From positions 1 through 64,000 of the forward strand of contig DATKML010000025.1 of the NCBI GenBank assembly GCA_035541875.1: 64,000 bases of DNA, written 5' to 3'. The position numbers were made by a program, and so were the translations under genes. Every line of letters starts with the position of its first letter. Within the stretch, counting starts at the first letter, position 1. Under the pieces are notes generated by a model, which had not been told where the DNA came from, did no database searches, and saw only the letters and a list, made by a program, of their open reading frames with translations. Below are positions 7,738 through 16,698 of this stretch, piece after piece. This DNA comes from JAJPHI01 sp035541875. Lineage in GTDB: Bacteria; Desulfobacterota; Binatia; Binatales; Binataceae.

Positions 7738-9147
7738 ATGGCGGCGCAGACGCTTTTTCAAAAAATCTGGGACGGACATATCGTCCATGAAACGCCGGGA
7801 CAACCGGCGCTCCTCTACATCGATTTGCATCTGGTGCACGAGGTGACTTCGCCGGTGGCCTTCGAGGGTCTGGCAAAGGCCGGACGCAAGGTCCGCCGCA
7901 CCGATCGCACCTTCGCTACGCAGGACCATAACGTTCCGACCACCGACCGGTCGGTTCCGATTAGCAATGCCGAGTCCCGGACGCAGATCGAGATGATGCG
8001 GAAGAATTGCCGCGATTTCGGGGTGAAGCTTTTCGACCTCGGCGACCCCGAACAGGGTGTCGTTCACGTCATCGGTCCTGAGCTCGGTCTGACCCAGCCC
8101 GGGATGACGATCGTCTGTGGCGATAGCCATACGGCAACCCACGGCGCTTTTGGCTCGTTGGCCTTTGGTATCGGCACCAGCGAAGTCGAGCACGTGCTCG
8201 CGACGCAATGTCTCTGGCAGGCTAAGCCTAAGACGATGGAAATACGGGTCGACGGCAAGCTCGGGCTGGGCGTCGGCGCGAAGGACATTATCCTCGGGAT
8301 TATCGGCAAGATTACGACCGATGGCGGCACCGGCTATGTGATCGAATATAGCGGCTCGACGATCGAAGCGCTCACGATGGAAGAGCGGATGACCGTCAGC
8401 AATATGTCGATCGAGGGTGGGGCGCGCGCCGGCATGATCGCGGCGGACCAGAAGACGATCGATTACCTGCGCGGACGTCGCTACGCGCCGTCGGGCAAGG
8501 ACTTCGACAAAGCTGCCGAGAAGTGGCTCACCTATCGCACTGATGAGGGAGCCAAATTTGATCAGTCGATCAGCTTTAAAGCCGAAGATCTCGCTCCGCA
8601 GGTGACCTGGGGGACAAACCCCGGGATGGTGACTTCGGTGACCTCGAAGGTCCCCGATCCATCGAGCTTCCCCGATGCGACCCAGCGTCGCGCGGCCGAA
8701 CTCGCGCTCGAATACATGGCCCTGCAGCCGGGAACGGCGATTCAGGATATCCCGATCGATTACGTTTTTATCGGCTCCTGCACCAATGGCCGGCTGTCGG
8801 ATCTGCAGCAAGCTGCCGAGGTCGTGAAGGGGCGCAAGGTAGCGCCGCGCGTGACAGCGCTTGTAGTGCCGGGATCGCAGCAGGTGAAGGCCGAGGCCGA
8901 GAAGCTCGGGCTCGACAAGATTTTCACGCAGGCGGGCTTCGAATGGCGGGAATCCGGATGCAGTATGTGCCTCGGGATGAACCCCGATATCCTGCAGCCG
9001 GGCCAGCGATGCGCCAGCACGTCGAATCGTAACTTCGAGGGACGGCAGGGCAAGGGCGGCCGGACTCATCTGGTGAGCCCGATCATGGCCGCCGCAGCTG
9101 CGGTTGCGGGCCACTTCGTGGATTCGCGGGAATTAGCGAACAGGTAG
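7738..9147 (+). CDS. leuC: 3-isopropylmalate dehydratase large subunit
   Basis: 469-residue aconitase-family protein that, with LeuD, isomerises 2-isopropylmalate to 3-isopropylmalate in leucine synthesis. The CGDSHTATHGAFGSLAFGIG block and the three iron-sulfur ligand cysteines are visible: one in IGSCTNGR (near residue 345) and two in SGCSMCLGMN (near 408). The C-terminal NRNFEGRQGKGG block is intact and the length is normal. The ATG at 7738 has GGAGG 13 bases upstream; the open frame extends 30 codons further back but lacks a better site. leuD follows after 6 bases, so the two form one operon. Confidence 0.97.
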   Translation: MAAQTLFQKIWDGHIVHETPGQPALLYIDLHLVHEVTSPVAFEGLAKAGRKVRRTDRTFATQDHNVPTTDRSVPISNAESRTQIEMMRKNCRDFGVKLFDLGDPEQGVVHVIGPELGLTQPGMTIVCGDSHTATHGAFGSLAFGIGTSEVEHVLATQCLWQAKPKTMEIRVDGKLGLGVGAKDIILGIIGKITTDGGTGYVIEYSGSTIEALTMEERMTVSNMSIEGGARAGMIAADQKTIDYLRGRRYAPSGKDFDKAAEKWLTYRTDEGAKFDQSISFKAEDLAPQVTWGTNPGMVTSVTSKVPDPSSFPDATQRRAAELALEYMALQPGTAIQDIPIDYVFIGSCTNGRLSDLQQAAEVVKGRKVAPRVTALVVPGSQQVKAEAEKLGLDKIFTQAGFEWRESGCSMCLGMNPDILQPGQRCASTSNRNFEGRQGKGGRTHLVSPIMAAAAAVAGHFVDSRELANR

Positions 9148-9153
9148 TTTGCG

Positions 9154-9744
9154 ATGGAAAAGTTCAAGAATTTCAAAGGCTTAGTGGCACCGCTCGATCG
9201 GCCCAACGTCGATACCGATCAGATTATCCCGAAGCAGTTCCTCAAGGCGATCGTGCGCAGCGGACTCGGCGCGGGCCTGTTCTACGATTGGCGCAATCAG
9301 CCCGACAGCCAGTTCGTGCTCGAAGAGCCGCGCTTCAAGACTGCGAATATCCTCGTCTCACGGGCGAATTTCGGCTGCGGATCGTCCCGCGAACATGCTG
9401 TATGGGCGCTCGCCGATTTCGGCTTCCGGGCGGTTATCGCGCCGACCTTCGCCGATATTTTCCGCAACAACTGCCTCAAGAACGGCTTGCTCACGATTAT
9501 CCTGAAGCCGGAAGAGGTCGATGCGATCTTCAACGCGATCAAGGAGCACGAAGGCTATTCGCTGAACGTCGACCTCGAAGGGCAGAAGGTCAGCGACGAT
9601 TACGGATGGTCGGCGCACTTCGATGTCGCCGAATTTCCGAAGAAGTGTCTGCTCGAAGGACTCGACGATATCGCGCTCACGCTGATCCACGAAAAAGAGA
9701 TCGCTGCCTACGAAGCGGCGCATCCCGCAACCACCCAAGGGTAG
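9154..9744 (+). CDS. leuD: 3-isopropylmalate dehydratase small subunit
   Basis: 196-residue swivel-domain partner of LeuC. It shows the LDRPNVDTDQIIPKQFLK N-terminal block and the FGCGSSREHAVWAL substrate-binding block near residue 75. Its length is usual for the stand-alone bacterial subunit. It starts 6 bases after the leuC stop, indicating translational coupling, and the complex forms a heterodimer in the cytoplasm. leuA and leuB are 13 kb downstream behind their own attenuator. Confidence 0.97.
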   Translation: MEKFKNFKGLVAPLDRPNVDTDQIIPKQFLKAIVRSGLGAGLFYDWRNQPDSQFVLEEPRFKTANILVSRANFGCGSSREHAVWALADFGFRAVIAPTFADIFRNNCLKNGLLTIILKPEEVDAIFNAIKEHEGYSLNVDLEGQKVSDDYGWSAHFDVAEFPKKCLLEGLDDIALTLIHEKEIAAYEAAHPATTQG

Positions 9745-9815
9745 TTATCACGGCGTCCCAGCCACGAATTATCGCTAATGATTCTAAGCGCCTGTCTCTC
9801 CAGGGAGGCGCTACC

Positions 9816-10811
9816 ATCAAGAGCTTTCTCGTCCTGACCGTCGAGCCGACTCATGAGCGGATGCGGCTCGATCAGTACCTCGCGGCCGCTTTGGCGCCCG
9901 AGTACTCGCGTTCGCAAGTCTCCCGGATGATCAAGGCGGGTCTCGTCACGATCAATAGTGAGACGCCCCGAGCTTCCGCGGGACTCCATCCGGGGGATCG
10001 TATCGAGATTGCGGCACCGCCGCAGGCGGCACTAGTAGAGGCTCCGACGGTTGCGCCGCCGATCGAGGTTCTCTACGACGACGCTGAACTGATAGTCGTA
10101 AACAAAACGGCCGGGATGACGGTCCATCAGGCTCCAGGCCATCCGGATTCAACTTTGGTCGATGCGCTTCTCGCGTGCTTCCCCGAACTCGCCCAGATGG
10201 TCGAGCCGGACGGCGTGATGCGCCCGGGTATCGTGCATCGGCTCGACAAGGATACGTCGGGTGTGCTGGTCGTGGCGCGAACGCCCTACGCTCGCACGGC
10301 ACTATCGAAGCAATTCAAGGATCGGACAGTAAGCAAGCTTTACGTCGCCATCGTATGCGGAGTTATCGGCCGCGATGATATCACGATCGCACGAGCCTTG
10401 GGGCGTCATCCGACGGAACGCAAGAAAATGTCAGTGAAGTCGCGGAATCCGCGCGAGGCAGTCAGTCATGTAACCGTGCTCCATCGTTTCGAGGATTCCA
10501 CCTTGGTGGGAGTTCGGCCGGAGACCGGCCGGACCCATCAGATACGTGTGCATCTCGCGTCGATCGGCCACGGCTGCGCCGGCGACACGCTCTATGGCAG
10601 CGGCAAGGTTAGCGGCGCGTCGCAGATGGAGCGGCAGGCGCTTCATGCCTATGCGCTGGAAGTGGATCAGCCGCGAACCGGTGAGAGGTTGCGCTTCCAG
10701 GCGCTACTAGCCGACGATATGGCGGCATTTCTGGCGGATCGAGGGATGGACGCAGCTAGCGCTGTGATCGAGCGGTGGATCGCACAGACAGTTGGGGAAT
10801 CCAGTGACTAG
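9816..10811 (+). CDS. rluD: 23S rRNA pseudouridine synthase, RluD type, apparent AUC start
   Basis: 331-residue protein with an N-terminal S4 RNA-binding domain (RLDQYLAAALAPEYSRSQVS through about residue 75) and a pseudouridine synthase domain with the catalytic motif HRLDKDTSG (near residue 140, Asp nucleophile). RluD isomerises uridines in helix 69 of 23S rRNA. Homology begins about ten residues before the first in-frame ATG at 9858. No ATG, GTG or TTG exists there, but an ATC codon at 9816 sits 7 bases after GGGAGG, ideal spacing, so it is called as the start. If that base is a sequence error, an ATG would result. It may be part of a leuCD transcript. Confidence 0.85.
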   Translation: MKSFLVLTVEPTHERMRLDQYLAAALAPEYSRSQVSRMIKAGLVTINSETPRASAGLHPGDRIEIAAPPQAALVEAPTVAPPIEVLYDDAELIVVNKTAGMTVHQAPGHPDSTLVDALLACFPELAQMVEPDGVMRPGIVHRLDKDTSGVLVVARTPYARTALSKQFKDRTVSKLYVAIVCGVIGRDDITIARALGRHPTERKKMSVKSRNPREAVSHVTVLHRFEDSTLVGVRPETGRTHQIRVHLASIGHGCAGDTLYGSGKVSGASQMERQALHAYALEVDQPRTGERLRFQALLADDMAAFLADRGMDAASAVIERWIAQTVGESSD

Positions 10812-10824
10812 CAGAATCCCCGCG

Positions 10825-10851
10825 TTGACAGAGCTATTCTGCTGCTATAGC
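10825..10851 (+). promoter_or_regulatory. Possible promoter upstream of rho
   Basis: A perfect TTGACA at 10825-10830 is followed 15 bases later by TATAGC at 10846-10851. The spacer is short for a sigma-70 promoter. The roughly 260-base leader to rho also contains a GGCGCC/GGCGCC hairpin (11020-11025 with 11037-11042). Leader control of rho is known in other bacteria, but nothing here proves it. Confidence 0.35.
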
Positions 10852-11108
10852 GTGTTAGTCCAACTCCCGCACCAACGTGCGCTGGAACATTTTTGATTCC
10901 ATCCGTCTCCCGACGCCCTAGCAATTGTCACACTAACCCGGCGTCGTCGCTAACCAAAAAGGGTCGGCCGATAGAGGAAGCTGAGAGCGGATGTACGAAT
11001 AGTCCGGTCACCGTGTGAAGGCGCCCACCTGAGATTGGCGCCGAGATAAAGATCACGGATCGACCGCAAGAATCAGTGGAGCGGAATCAGGTTGCGGGGA
11101 AGGTGATT

Positions 11109-12806
11109 ATGGTCAAGGCTCGAGGACCACAGAGAAGCGAATCCGAAGAAGTAGCAGCAGAAGAATCTGCGCAGGCGACCGAATCCTCGGCGCCGGCTGC
11201 TGCACCGTCTGCCATCCCGACCGCGATAGTGCGGCCGCGGGCCCCGCGACATCATCCTGCACCCGCTGCCGATACCAACGGATCGGCTGCCGAGGCGGCG
11301 CCCGAAGCGTCGGCCAACGGCAGTGCCGCCACTCCGACGGAGGGCCGCCGCGAGCATCGTGAACCACGCGACCATCGTGAACACCGTGAACATCGCGAAC
11401 CAAGGGAGCATCGCGAACATGCCCCTCGGCGAGAGTCGCGTCGCGATGATGGCGGTGGATCGCCGCGCGAACCTGAGCAGTATCGAAGCCAGCCGCAACC
11501 GTTTGCGGGTGAGCGTCGAGGTGGCGCACCGGTAGCTATAATCGACGAAAACGGAGCTCTAAACCTCAAGGCGCTCAAGGGTGCCAAGATCACGGAACTC
11601 GCCAATATCGCGCGCGACTTCAATATCGAAGGCGCGACGAACATGCGCAAGCAGGATATGACCCTTGCTATCCTGCAGGCCCAGGCTCAGCGCAATGCGT
11701 CGATTTTCGGCGAAGGTGTGCTCGAAATTCTGCCCGATGGCTTCGGTTTCCTGCGCGCCCCGGACTACAACTATCTGCCTGGTCCTGACGACATCTATAT
11801 CTCACCCAGCCAGATTCGTAAGTTCGGTCTGCGCACGGGCGATATCGTTTCGGGTCTGATTCGCCCGCCTAAAGAGGGTGAACGCTACTTTGCGCTTCTC
11901 AAGGTTGAATCGATTAACTATGAGTCGCCCGAAAAGGCCCGCGACAAGATTCTCTTCGATAACCTGACGCCCCTCTATCCTGAGGAGCGGCTCAAGCTCG
12001 AGTACGATCACGAGGACTACACCACTCGGATTATCGACCTCGTCGCCCCGATCGGTAAAGGGCAGCGCGGTCTGATCGTCGCAGCACCGTTTACCGGCAA
12101 GACGATGATGATGCAGGCGATCGCCAAGGCTATCGCCCGGAACCATCCTGAGGTCGTCCTTATCGTGCTGCTGGTCGATGAGCGGCCCGAAGAAGTCACC
12201 GACATGCTGCGCTCGGTACAGGGTGAGGTCGTCAGCTCCACTTTCGACGAACCCCCGACCCGCCACGTGCAAGTAGCCGAGATGGTCATCGAAAAGGCGC
12301 GGCGCCTCGTTGAGCATGGCCGCGACGTGGTGATTCTGCTCGATTCGATTACCCGTCTGGCGCGCGCTTACAACACCGTCGTTCCGCCTTCGGGCAAGAT
12401 TCTTTCGGGTGGGGTTGATTCGAATGCGCTCCACAAGCCAAAGAAGTTCTTCGGTGCGGCCCGGAACACCGAAGATGGCGGCAGCCTGACGATTATCGCG
12501 ACAGCGCTGGTCGATACCGGAAGCCGCATGGATGAGGTAATCTTTGAAGAGTTCAAAGGCACTGGTAACCAACAGATCGCGCTAGACCGGCGGCTGCTCG
12601 AAAAGCGCATCTTCCCGACGATCGATATTCAGCGGTCCTCAACCCGTAAGGAAGAGTTGCTGTTGCCGCGCAGCACCCTGAATCGCATCTGGATTTTGCG
12701 CAAGCTGTTGTCGCAGCTTAACGCAGTCGAGGCGATGGAATTCCTGCTCGATAAGATGCAGGGAACCAAGACGAACGAAGAGTTCCTTGAGTCGATGAAC
12801 GCGTAG
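11109..12806 (+). CDS. rho: Transcription termination factor Rho with long disordered N-terminal extension
   Basis: 565-residue RNA-dependent ATPase-helicase, about 145 residues longer than E. coli Rho. Residues 1-145 are low-complexity: an Ala/Glu/Ser/Pro stretch, then an Arg/Glu/His block with REHREPRDHREH-like repeats. Canonical Rho begins near residue 150 (LKGAKITELANIARDF). The RNA-binding cold-shock domain follows (EILPDGFGFLRAPDYNYLPG), then the ATPase core with Walker B-type VVLIVLLVDERPEEV and the R-loop FKGTGN. The Walker A reads AAPFTGKT, whereas most Rho proteins have APPKAGKT or APPRTGKT. The ATG at 11109 follows GGGGAAGG. Confidence 0.95.
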   Translation: MVKARGPQRSESEEVAAEESAQATESSAPAAAPSAIPTAIVRPRAPRHHPAPAADTNGSAAEAAPEASANGSAATPTEGRREHREPRDHREHREHREPREHREHAPRRESRRDDGGGSPREPEQYRSQPQPFAGERRGGAPVAIIDENGALNLKALKGAKITELANIARDFNIEGATNMRKQDMTLAILQAQAQRNASIFGEGVLEILPDGFGFLRAPDYNYLPGPDDIYISPSQIRKFGLRTGDIVSGLIRPPKEGERYFALLKVESINYESPEKARDKILFDNLTPLYPEERLKLEYDHEDYTTRIIDLVAPIGKGQRGLIVAAPFTGKTMMMQAIAKAIARNHPEVVLIVLLVDERPEEVTDMLRSVQGEVVSSTFDEPPTRHVQVAEMVIEKARRLVEHGRDVVILLDSITRLARAYNTVVPPSGKILSGGVDSNALHKPKKFFGAARNTEDGGSLTIIATALVDTGSRMDEVIFEEFKGTGNQQIALDRRLLEKRIFPTIDIQRSSTRKEELLLPRSTLNRIWILRKLLSQLNAVEAMEFLLDKMQGTKTNEEFLESMNA

Positions 12807-12954
12807 AGTGGCCGTTTGCACCAATCTACGGTGTTTGAAACGCAGCAGTATTTGAGCTATTAGGGCTGGTTCGGTAACGATTTACTGATCGAGTAGCGGT
12901 TTAAAGGATCGATAGCATCCCGCAAGAGCGGTTAGAGAGGTTTTGAGAGCGCTT

Positions 12955-13722
12955 ATGACGGAAATCAGCATGAAGCAGCTGTTGGAGGCCGGGGTTCATT
13001 TCGGCCATCAGACGAGCCGCTGGAATCCCAAGATGAAGCCTTACATCTTCGGCGCTCGCAACGGGATTTACATCATCGACTTGCAGCAGACGGTTAAGAT
13101 GTTCCGCGACGTCTATGACTTCGTGCGGGATCTTGCTGCCGATGGCGGCACGCTGTTGATGGTCGGCACCAAGAAGCAGGCTCAGGATATCGTGCGCGAA
13201 GAGGCTGAGCGCTGCGGTATGTACTACGTGAACAACCGTTGGCTCGGAGGGATGCTGACCAACTTCCAGACGATCCGCGCTTCGATCGAAAAGCTGAAAA
13301 AGCTCGAAGAGGTGATGGCGGATCCCGAGATGATCCAGGCGCTCACGAAGAAAGAGATGAGCGATAATGCCAAGGACCATGGGAAGCTCATGGAAAACCT
13401 AGGCGGGATCAAGAATATGCGCAAGCTTCCCGATGCGCTGTGGGTTATCGATACGAAGAAAGAGGAGATCGCGGTGGCTGAGGCGAATCGCCTTGGTATT
13501 CCGGTTATCGCCGTCGTCGACACCAACTGCGATCCTGACCTGATCTCGTATCGGATTCCGGGCAATGACGACGCTATCCGCGCGATCAAGCTGTTCACCG
13601 CTGCTGTGGCCGATGCGATACTTGAAGGCAAGCAGATTGCGGAAGAGCGCTCCAAGGGGCGTGACGATATCTCGGCGGCCGACATGGGTGCGGCACCGGA
13701 AGCACCTGGCGCACAAGCCTGA
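12955..13722 (+). CDS. rpsB: 30S ribosomal protein S2
   Basis: 255-residue ribosomal protein S2, with the family blocks LLEAGVHFGHQTSRWNPKM at the N-terminus, GTKKQAQDIV near 65, YVNNRWLGGMLTNF near 90, and PVIAVVDTNCDPDLISYRIPGNDDA near 190. The ATG at 12955 is preferred over an in-frame TTG four codons upstream. It opens the conserved rpsB-tsf-pyrH-frr cluster. A 9-bp hairpin lies between it and tsf and may reduce downstream transcription. Confidence 0.97.
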   Translation: MTEISMKQLLEAGVHFGHQTSRWNPKMKPYIFGARNGIYIIDLQQTVKMFRDVYDFVRDLAADGGTLLMVGTKKQAQDIVREEAERCGMYYVNNRWLGGMLTNFQTIRASIEKLKKLEEVMADPEMIQALTKKEMSDNAKDHGKLMENLGGIKNMRKLPDALWVIDTKKEEIAVAEANRLGIPVIAVVDTNCDPDLISYRIPGNDDAIRAIKLFTAAVADAILEGKQIAEERSKGRDDISAADMGAAPEAPGAQA

Positions 13723-13761
13723 ACTTTCGATAACCTTCCACAGCAAAGCAGAACTATAAAC

Positions 13762-13784
13762 GCGCCGCTCACTGCGAGCGGCGC
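13762..13784 (+). terminator. Hairpin between rpsB and tsf
   Basis: A perfect 9-bp GC-rich stem (13762-13770 with 13776-13784) closes a 5-base loop and is followed by GAAATTTA, a weak U tract. It could be a partial terminator or an RNA-stability element in the rpsB-tsf transcript. Confidence 0.5.
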
Positions 13785-13805
13785 GAAATTTAATCAGGAC
13801 GACCA

Positions 13806-14420
13806 ATGGCGGACTTAAGCGCAAACCTTGTTAAAGACCTACGGGAGAAGACCGGCGCCGGTGTGATGGATTGCAAGAAGGCGCTGGCCGAGAGCAACGG
13901 TGACCTTGAGAAGGCTGCCGTGTGGCTGCGCGAAAAAGGCATCGCCGCAGCGGCCAAGCGCGCCGGACGCGTTGCCTCCGAAGGATCGGTTGGCGCGTAC
14001 ATCCATGCGGGCGGTAAGCTCGGCGTGCTGGTCGAAATCAACTGCGAGAGCGATTTCGTAGCCAAGACCCCCGAGTTCCAATCGTTGGTGAAAGAGATCG
14101 GGATGCAGATTGCGGCTCAGAATCCGCGCTGCGTCCGTCGCGAGGAGCTGGACCCAGCCGTCATCGAGCAGGAGCGCCAGATCTACGCTTCACAATCGGC
14201 GGACAAACCCGCGCAGGTCATTAATAAGATCGTCGATGGCAAGCTCGAGAAGTTCTACAAAGATGTCGTGCTCAACGAGCAGGCTTGGGTCCGCGACCCG
14301 AATCGCACGATCAACGATCTGGTGGGTGAGTACGTCGGCAAGCTGGGCGAGAAGATCGAAATTCGCCGCTTCGTCCGCTTTCAGTTGGGCGAAAATCGCG
14401 AAACGCCGGCCGCGTCCTAA
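13806..14420 (+). CDS. tsf: Elongation factor Ts
   Basis: 204-residue guanine nucleotide exchange factor for EF-Tu. The N-terminal UBA-like domain carries LREKTGAGVMDCKKAL (residues 11-26). The core motif INCESDFVAKTPEFQ, which contacts EF-Tu, lies near residue 80. At about 200 residues it is the short form with one core subdomain, like many deltaproteobacterial EF-Ts and unlike the 283-residue E. coli form. It is co-oriented with rpsB and pyrH. Confidence 0.96.
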   Translation: MADLSANLVKDLREKTGAGVMDCKKALAESNGDLEKAAVWLREKGIAAAAKRAGRVASEGSVGAYIHAGGKLGVLVEINCESDFVAKTPEFQSLVKEIGMQIAAQNPRCVRREELDPAVIEQERQIYASQSADKPAQVINKIVDGKLEKFYKDVVLNEQAWVRDPNRTINDLVGEYVGKLGEKIEIRRFVRFQLGENRETPAAS

Positions 14421-14506
14421 GCGACTGGATCAGCCGCGACTGAGACTGGTGTCCGCGCGACGAAACGCGGAAGATTGCGGCAGGCCTCAAACCAACGGAT
14501 ACGGTG

Positions 14507-15268
14507 ATGGCGGCTGAAGGTAGTCCTCGATATCGCAGAGTGCTGCTGAAATTGTCGGGAGAAGCTCTCGCACCCGATAGGGGCGCGGGAATCAATCTCG
14601 ACGAAGTCAGCCGAATAGCCCTCGAAATCAAAGAAATCGCTCACTTGGGTATCCAGCTCATGATGGTGATCGGAGCTGGGAATATACTGCGTGGGAGTGA
14701 GTACGAAGCACGCGGGATGGATCGGTCGACGGCCGACCAGATGGGTATGCTGGCCACCGTTATCAATGCGCTCGCTCTGCAAAACGCGCTCGAACAGTGC
14801 GGCGTCGATACGCGGGTGCTTTCCGGTGTTGCGATTCAGGCGGTGTGCGAGCCATATATCCGGCGACGCGCCGTGCGTCATCTGGAGAAAGGCCGCGCTG
14901 TCATCTTTGCCGGCGGCACTGGTAATCCCTTTTTCACTACCGATACGGCAGCGAGTCTTCGTGCTCTGGAGATGGGGGCCGAAGTTCTCCTCAAGGCGAG
15001 CCATTCTATCGATGGCGTATACGATCGCGATCCGATGCGCGACCCGAATGCTGTGCGTTTCGATCGTTTGAGCTACGTCGAGGTGCAGCAGCGCGATCTG
15101 AAGGTGATGGATTCGACGGCTATCTCGATGTGCAAGGACAACGGGATGCCGATTATCGTCTTTAATTTGAGTCAGCCGGGGAATATAAAAAGAGCCATAA
15201 TGGGCGAGCCGATCGGAACCTGGGTCGGACCCGAGGTTGCGGAGAGCGCGGCAAAGGCGACGGTCTGA
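14507..15268 (+). CDS. pyrH: Uridylate kinase
   Basis: 253-residue amino-acid-kinase-fold enzyme that phosphorylates UMP to UDP. The N-terminal LLKLSGEAL nucleotide loop, the GAGNILRG glycine loop (near residue 59), the GGTGNPFFTTDTAASLRA motif (near 140) and the DGVYDRDP block are all visible. The GTG directly before the ATG could also serve as the start; no strong ribosome site distinguishes them. Position between tsf and frr is the usual bacterial arrangement. Confidence 0.96.
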   Translation: MAAEGSPRYRRVLLKLSGEALAPDRGAGINLDEVSRIALEIKEIAHLGIQLMMVIGAGNILRGSEYEARGMDRSTADQMGMLATVINALALQNALEQCGVDTRVLSGVAIQAVCEPYIRRRAVRHLEKGRAVIFAGGTGNPFFTTDTAASLRALEMGAEVLLKASHSIDGVYDRDPMRDPNAVRFDRLSYVEVQQRDLKVMDSTAISMCKDNGMPIIVFNLSQPGNIKRAIMGEPIGTWVGPEVAESAAKATV

Positions 15269-15309
15269 CCGAGGGCGATTACGAGCGTCGCGATGGGCGG
15301 TAACTGGTC

Positions 15310-15867
15310 ATGAGTGCAGAGGTGGTCGAACTTGCGCGTACCGAAATGGACGCCACGGTAGCAGCATTCCGGCATGAGTTGAGCCGGGTTCGTACCGGTC
15401 GAGCTTCGACCGCGTTGCTCGAAAATCTCTACGTTAATTACTACGGCACCAAGACGCCGCTGCGACAGCTGGCCGGATTGGCGGCGCCGGAAGCGCGACT
15501 GCTGGTCATTACCCCGTATGACAAGGGCGCAATGGCCGAAATCGAAAAGGCTATCCAGACGTCGGACCTCGGCCTGAACCCGATGAACGACGGCAAGGTT
15601 ATCCGTATCCCGATTCCCGAGCTGAACGAGGAGCGCCGCAAGGAACTGGTTCGGCATATCCGCAAGACCGCTGAAGATTTTCGCGTCGGAGTGCGGAACC
15701 ATCGCCGGGACGCCAATGAGATGCTGAAAGACCTTAACAAGGAAAAGCAGATCACCGACGATGAACTGCGTGCGTCGGAGGCGAAAGTGCAGCAGCTTAC
15801 GACCGACCACGTCGAAAAGATCGACAAGATGCTTGCCGCCAAAGAAGCTGAGATAATGGAAGTCTGA
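15310..15867 (+). CDS. frr: Ribosome recycling factor
   Basis: 185-residue protein that splits post-termination ribosomes with EF-G. It shows the L-shaped family's blocks: FRHELSRVRTGRAST near residue 18, an YYGTKTPLRQLA strand, the PYDKGAMAEIEKAI segment, and the C-terminal helices with VRNHRRDANEMLK. Normal length. It lies 41 bases after pyrH and 42 before uppS, in the same operon. Confidence 0.97.
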   Translation: MSAEVVELARTEMDATVAAFRHELSRVRTGRASTALLENLYVNYYGTKTPLRQLAGLAAPEARLLVITPYDKGAMAEIEKAIQTSDLGLNPMNDGKVIRIPIPELNEERRKELVRHIRKTAEDFRVGVRNHRRDANEMLKDLNKEKQITDDELRASEAKVQQLTTDHVEKIDKMLAAKEAEIMEV

Positions 15868-15909
15868 AGCGACCATCTCGGAGCGGACGGCAGTAATCTT
15901 TCAAGCGCA

Positions 15910-16698
15910 GTGGCATCGACGTTACCCCTTCAAGAATTTCCCGAACTCTCGCTCGATATGGCGCGGATACCGCGCCACGTTGCGATCGTGATGGATGGCA
16001 ACGGACGTTGGGCCACCCGACGCGGACTCAATCGCCATGAAGGCCATCGCCGTGGGAAAGATTCGGTGCGCGCGGTGGTCGAAGCCTCGCTCGAGATCGG
16101 AATCCCGTATCTGACCCTCTTCGTCTTCTCGAACGAAAATTGGCAGCGACCTACGACCGAAGTCCGCTTCCTGATGCAGCTGTTCCATCGGTTTCTGATC
16201 ACCGAGGGCAAACGGCTGATGAAGCGCGGCATTCGGATCATCACCGTCGGCGACCGCAGCCGCTTGCCGGAACGGGTTCAGGACGCGCTTGCGCAGCTGG
16301 TCGAACAGACCAAGGACAACACCGCGATGACGGTGATCCTGGCGCTCTCGTACGGCGGCCGGCAGGATATCGTTGCGGCCGCGCGCCGTATCGCGGAGGC
16401 TGCGGCGGCTGGTACGTTGCGTCCCGACCAGGTTGATGAAGCGTTGATCGAACGCGAGTTGATGACCGCAGGCGTGCCCGATCCCGATCTGTTGATCCGG
16501 ACGTCCGGCGAACTGCGTATCTCAAATTTCTTCCTCTATCAGCTGGCCTATACTGAACTCTATTTCACCGAAACCTTGTGGCCCGAGTTTCGGGAGCGCG
16601 ATCTGCTAAAAGCGATCGCGGCCTACCAATCTCGCGAGCGCCGTTTCGGAACGGTCGACAGCGCCCTTAACGGCCTGCGTGCTGCAAACCAGGCTTAA
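15910..16698 (+). CDS. uppS: Undecaprenyl diphosphate synthase
   Basis: 262-residue cis-prenyltransferase that makes the C55 lipid carrier for cell-wall and O-antigen synthesis. The catalytic block HVAIVMDGNGRWA (Asp near residue 27), the FVFSNENWQRP block near 75 and the C-terminal RTSGELRISNFFLYQLAY block are intact. A GTG at 15910 is used as the start; ATG at 15958 is an alternative that would still keep the catalytic Asp. No good ribosome site is seen at either. The last 20 bases overlap cdsA. Confidence 0.94.
   Translation: MASTLPLQEFPELSLDMARIPRHVAIVMDGNGRWATRRGLNRHEGHRRGKDSVRAVVEASLEIGIPYLTLFVFSNENWQRPTTEVRFLMQLFHRFLITEGKRLMKRGIRIITVGDRSRLPERVQDALAQLVEQTKDNTAMTVILALSYGGRQDIVAAARRIAEAAAAGTLRPDQVDEALIERELMTAGVPDPDLLIRTSGELRISNFFLYQLAYTELYFTETLWPEFRERDLLKAIAAYQSRERRFGTVDSALNGLRAANQA

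Noticed and set aside
7567..9114. 515-codon open frame opposite leuC
   Set aside because: It is a shadow of leuC in GC-rich DNA, with Arg/His/Asp-rich sequence and no family resemblance.
9288..9815. Longer N-terminal extension of the RluD frame into leuD
   Set aside because: The extension overlaps leuD in another frame and is not RluD-like; the ribosome site at 9803 points to a start at 9816.
11020..11042. Possible structured RNA before rho
   Set aside because: Only one 6-bp GGCGCC hairpin is seen; no match to a known riboswitch or tRNA.
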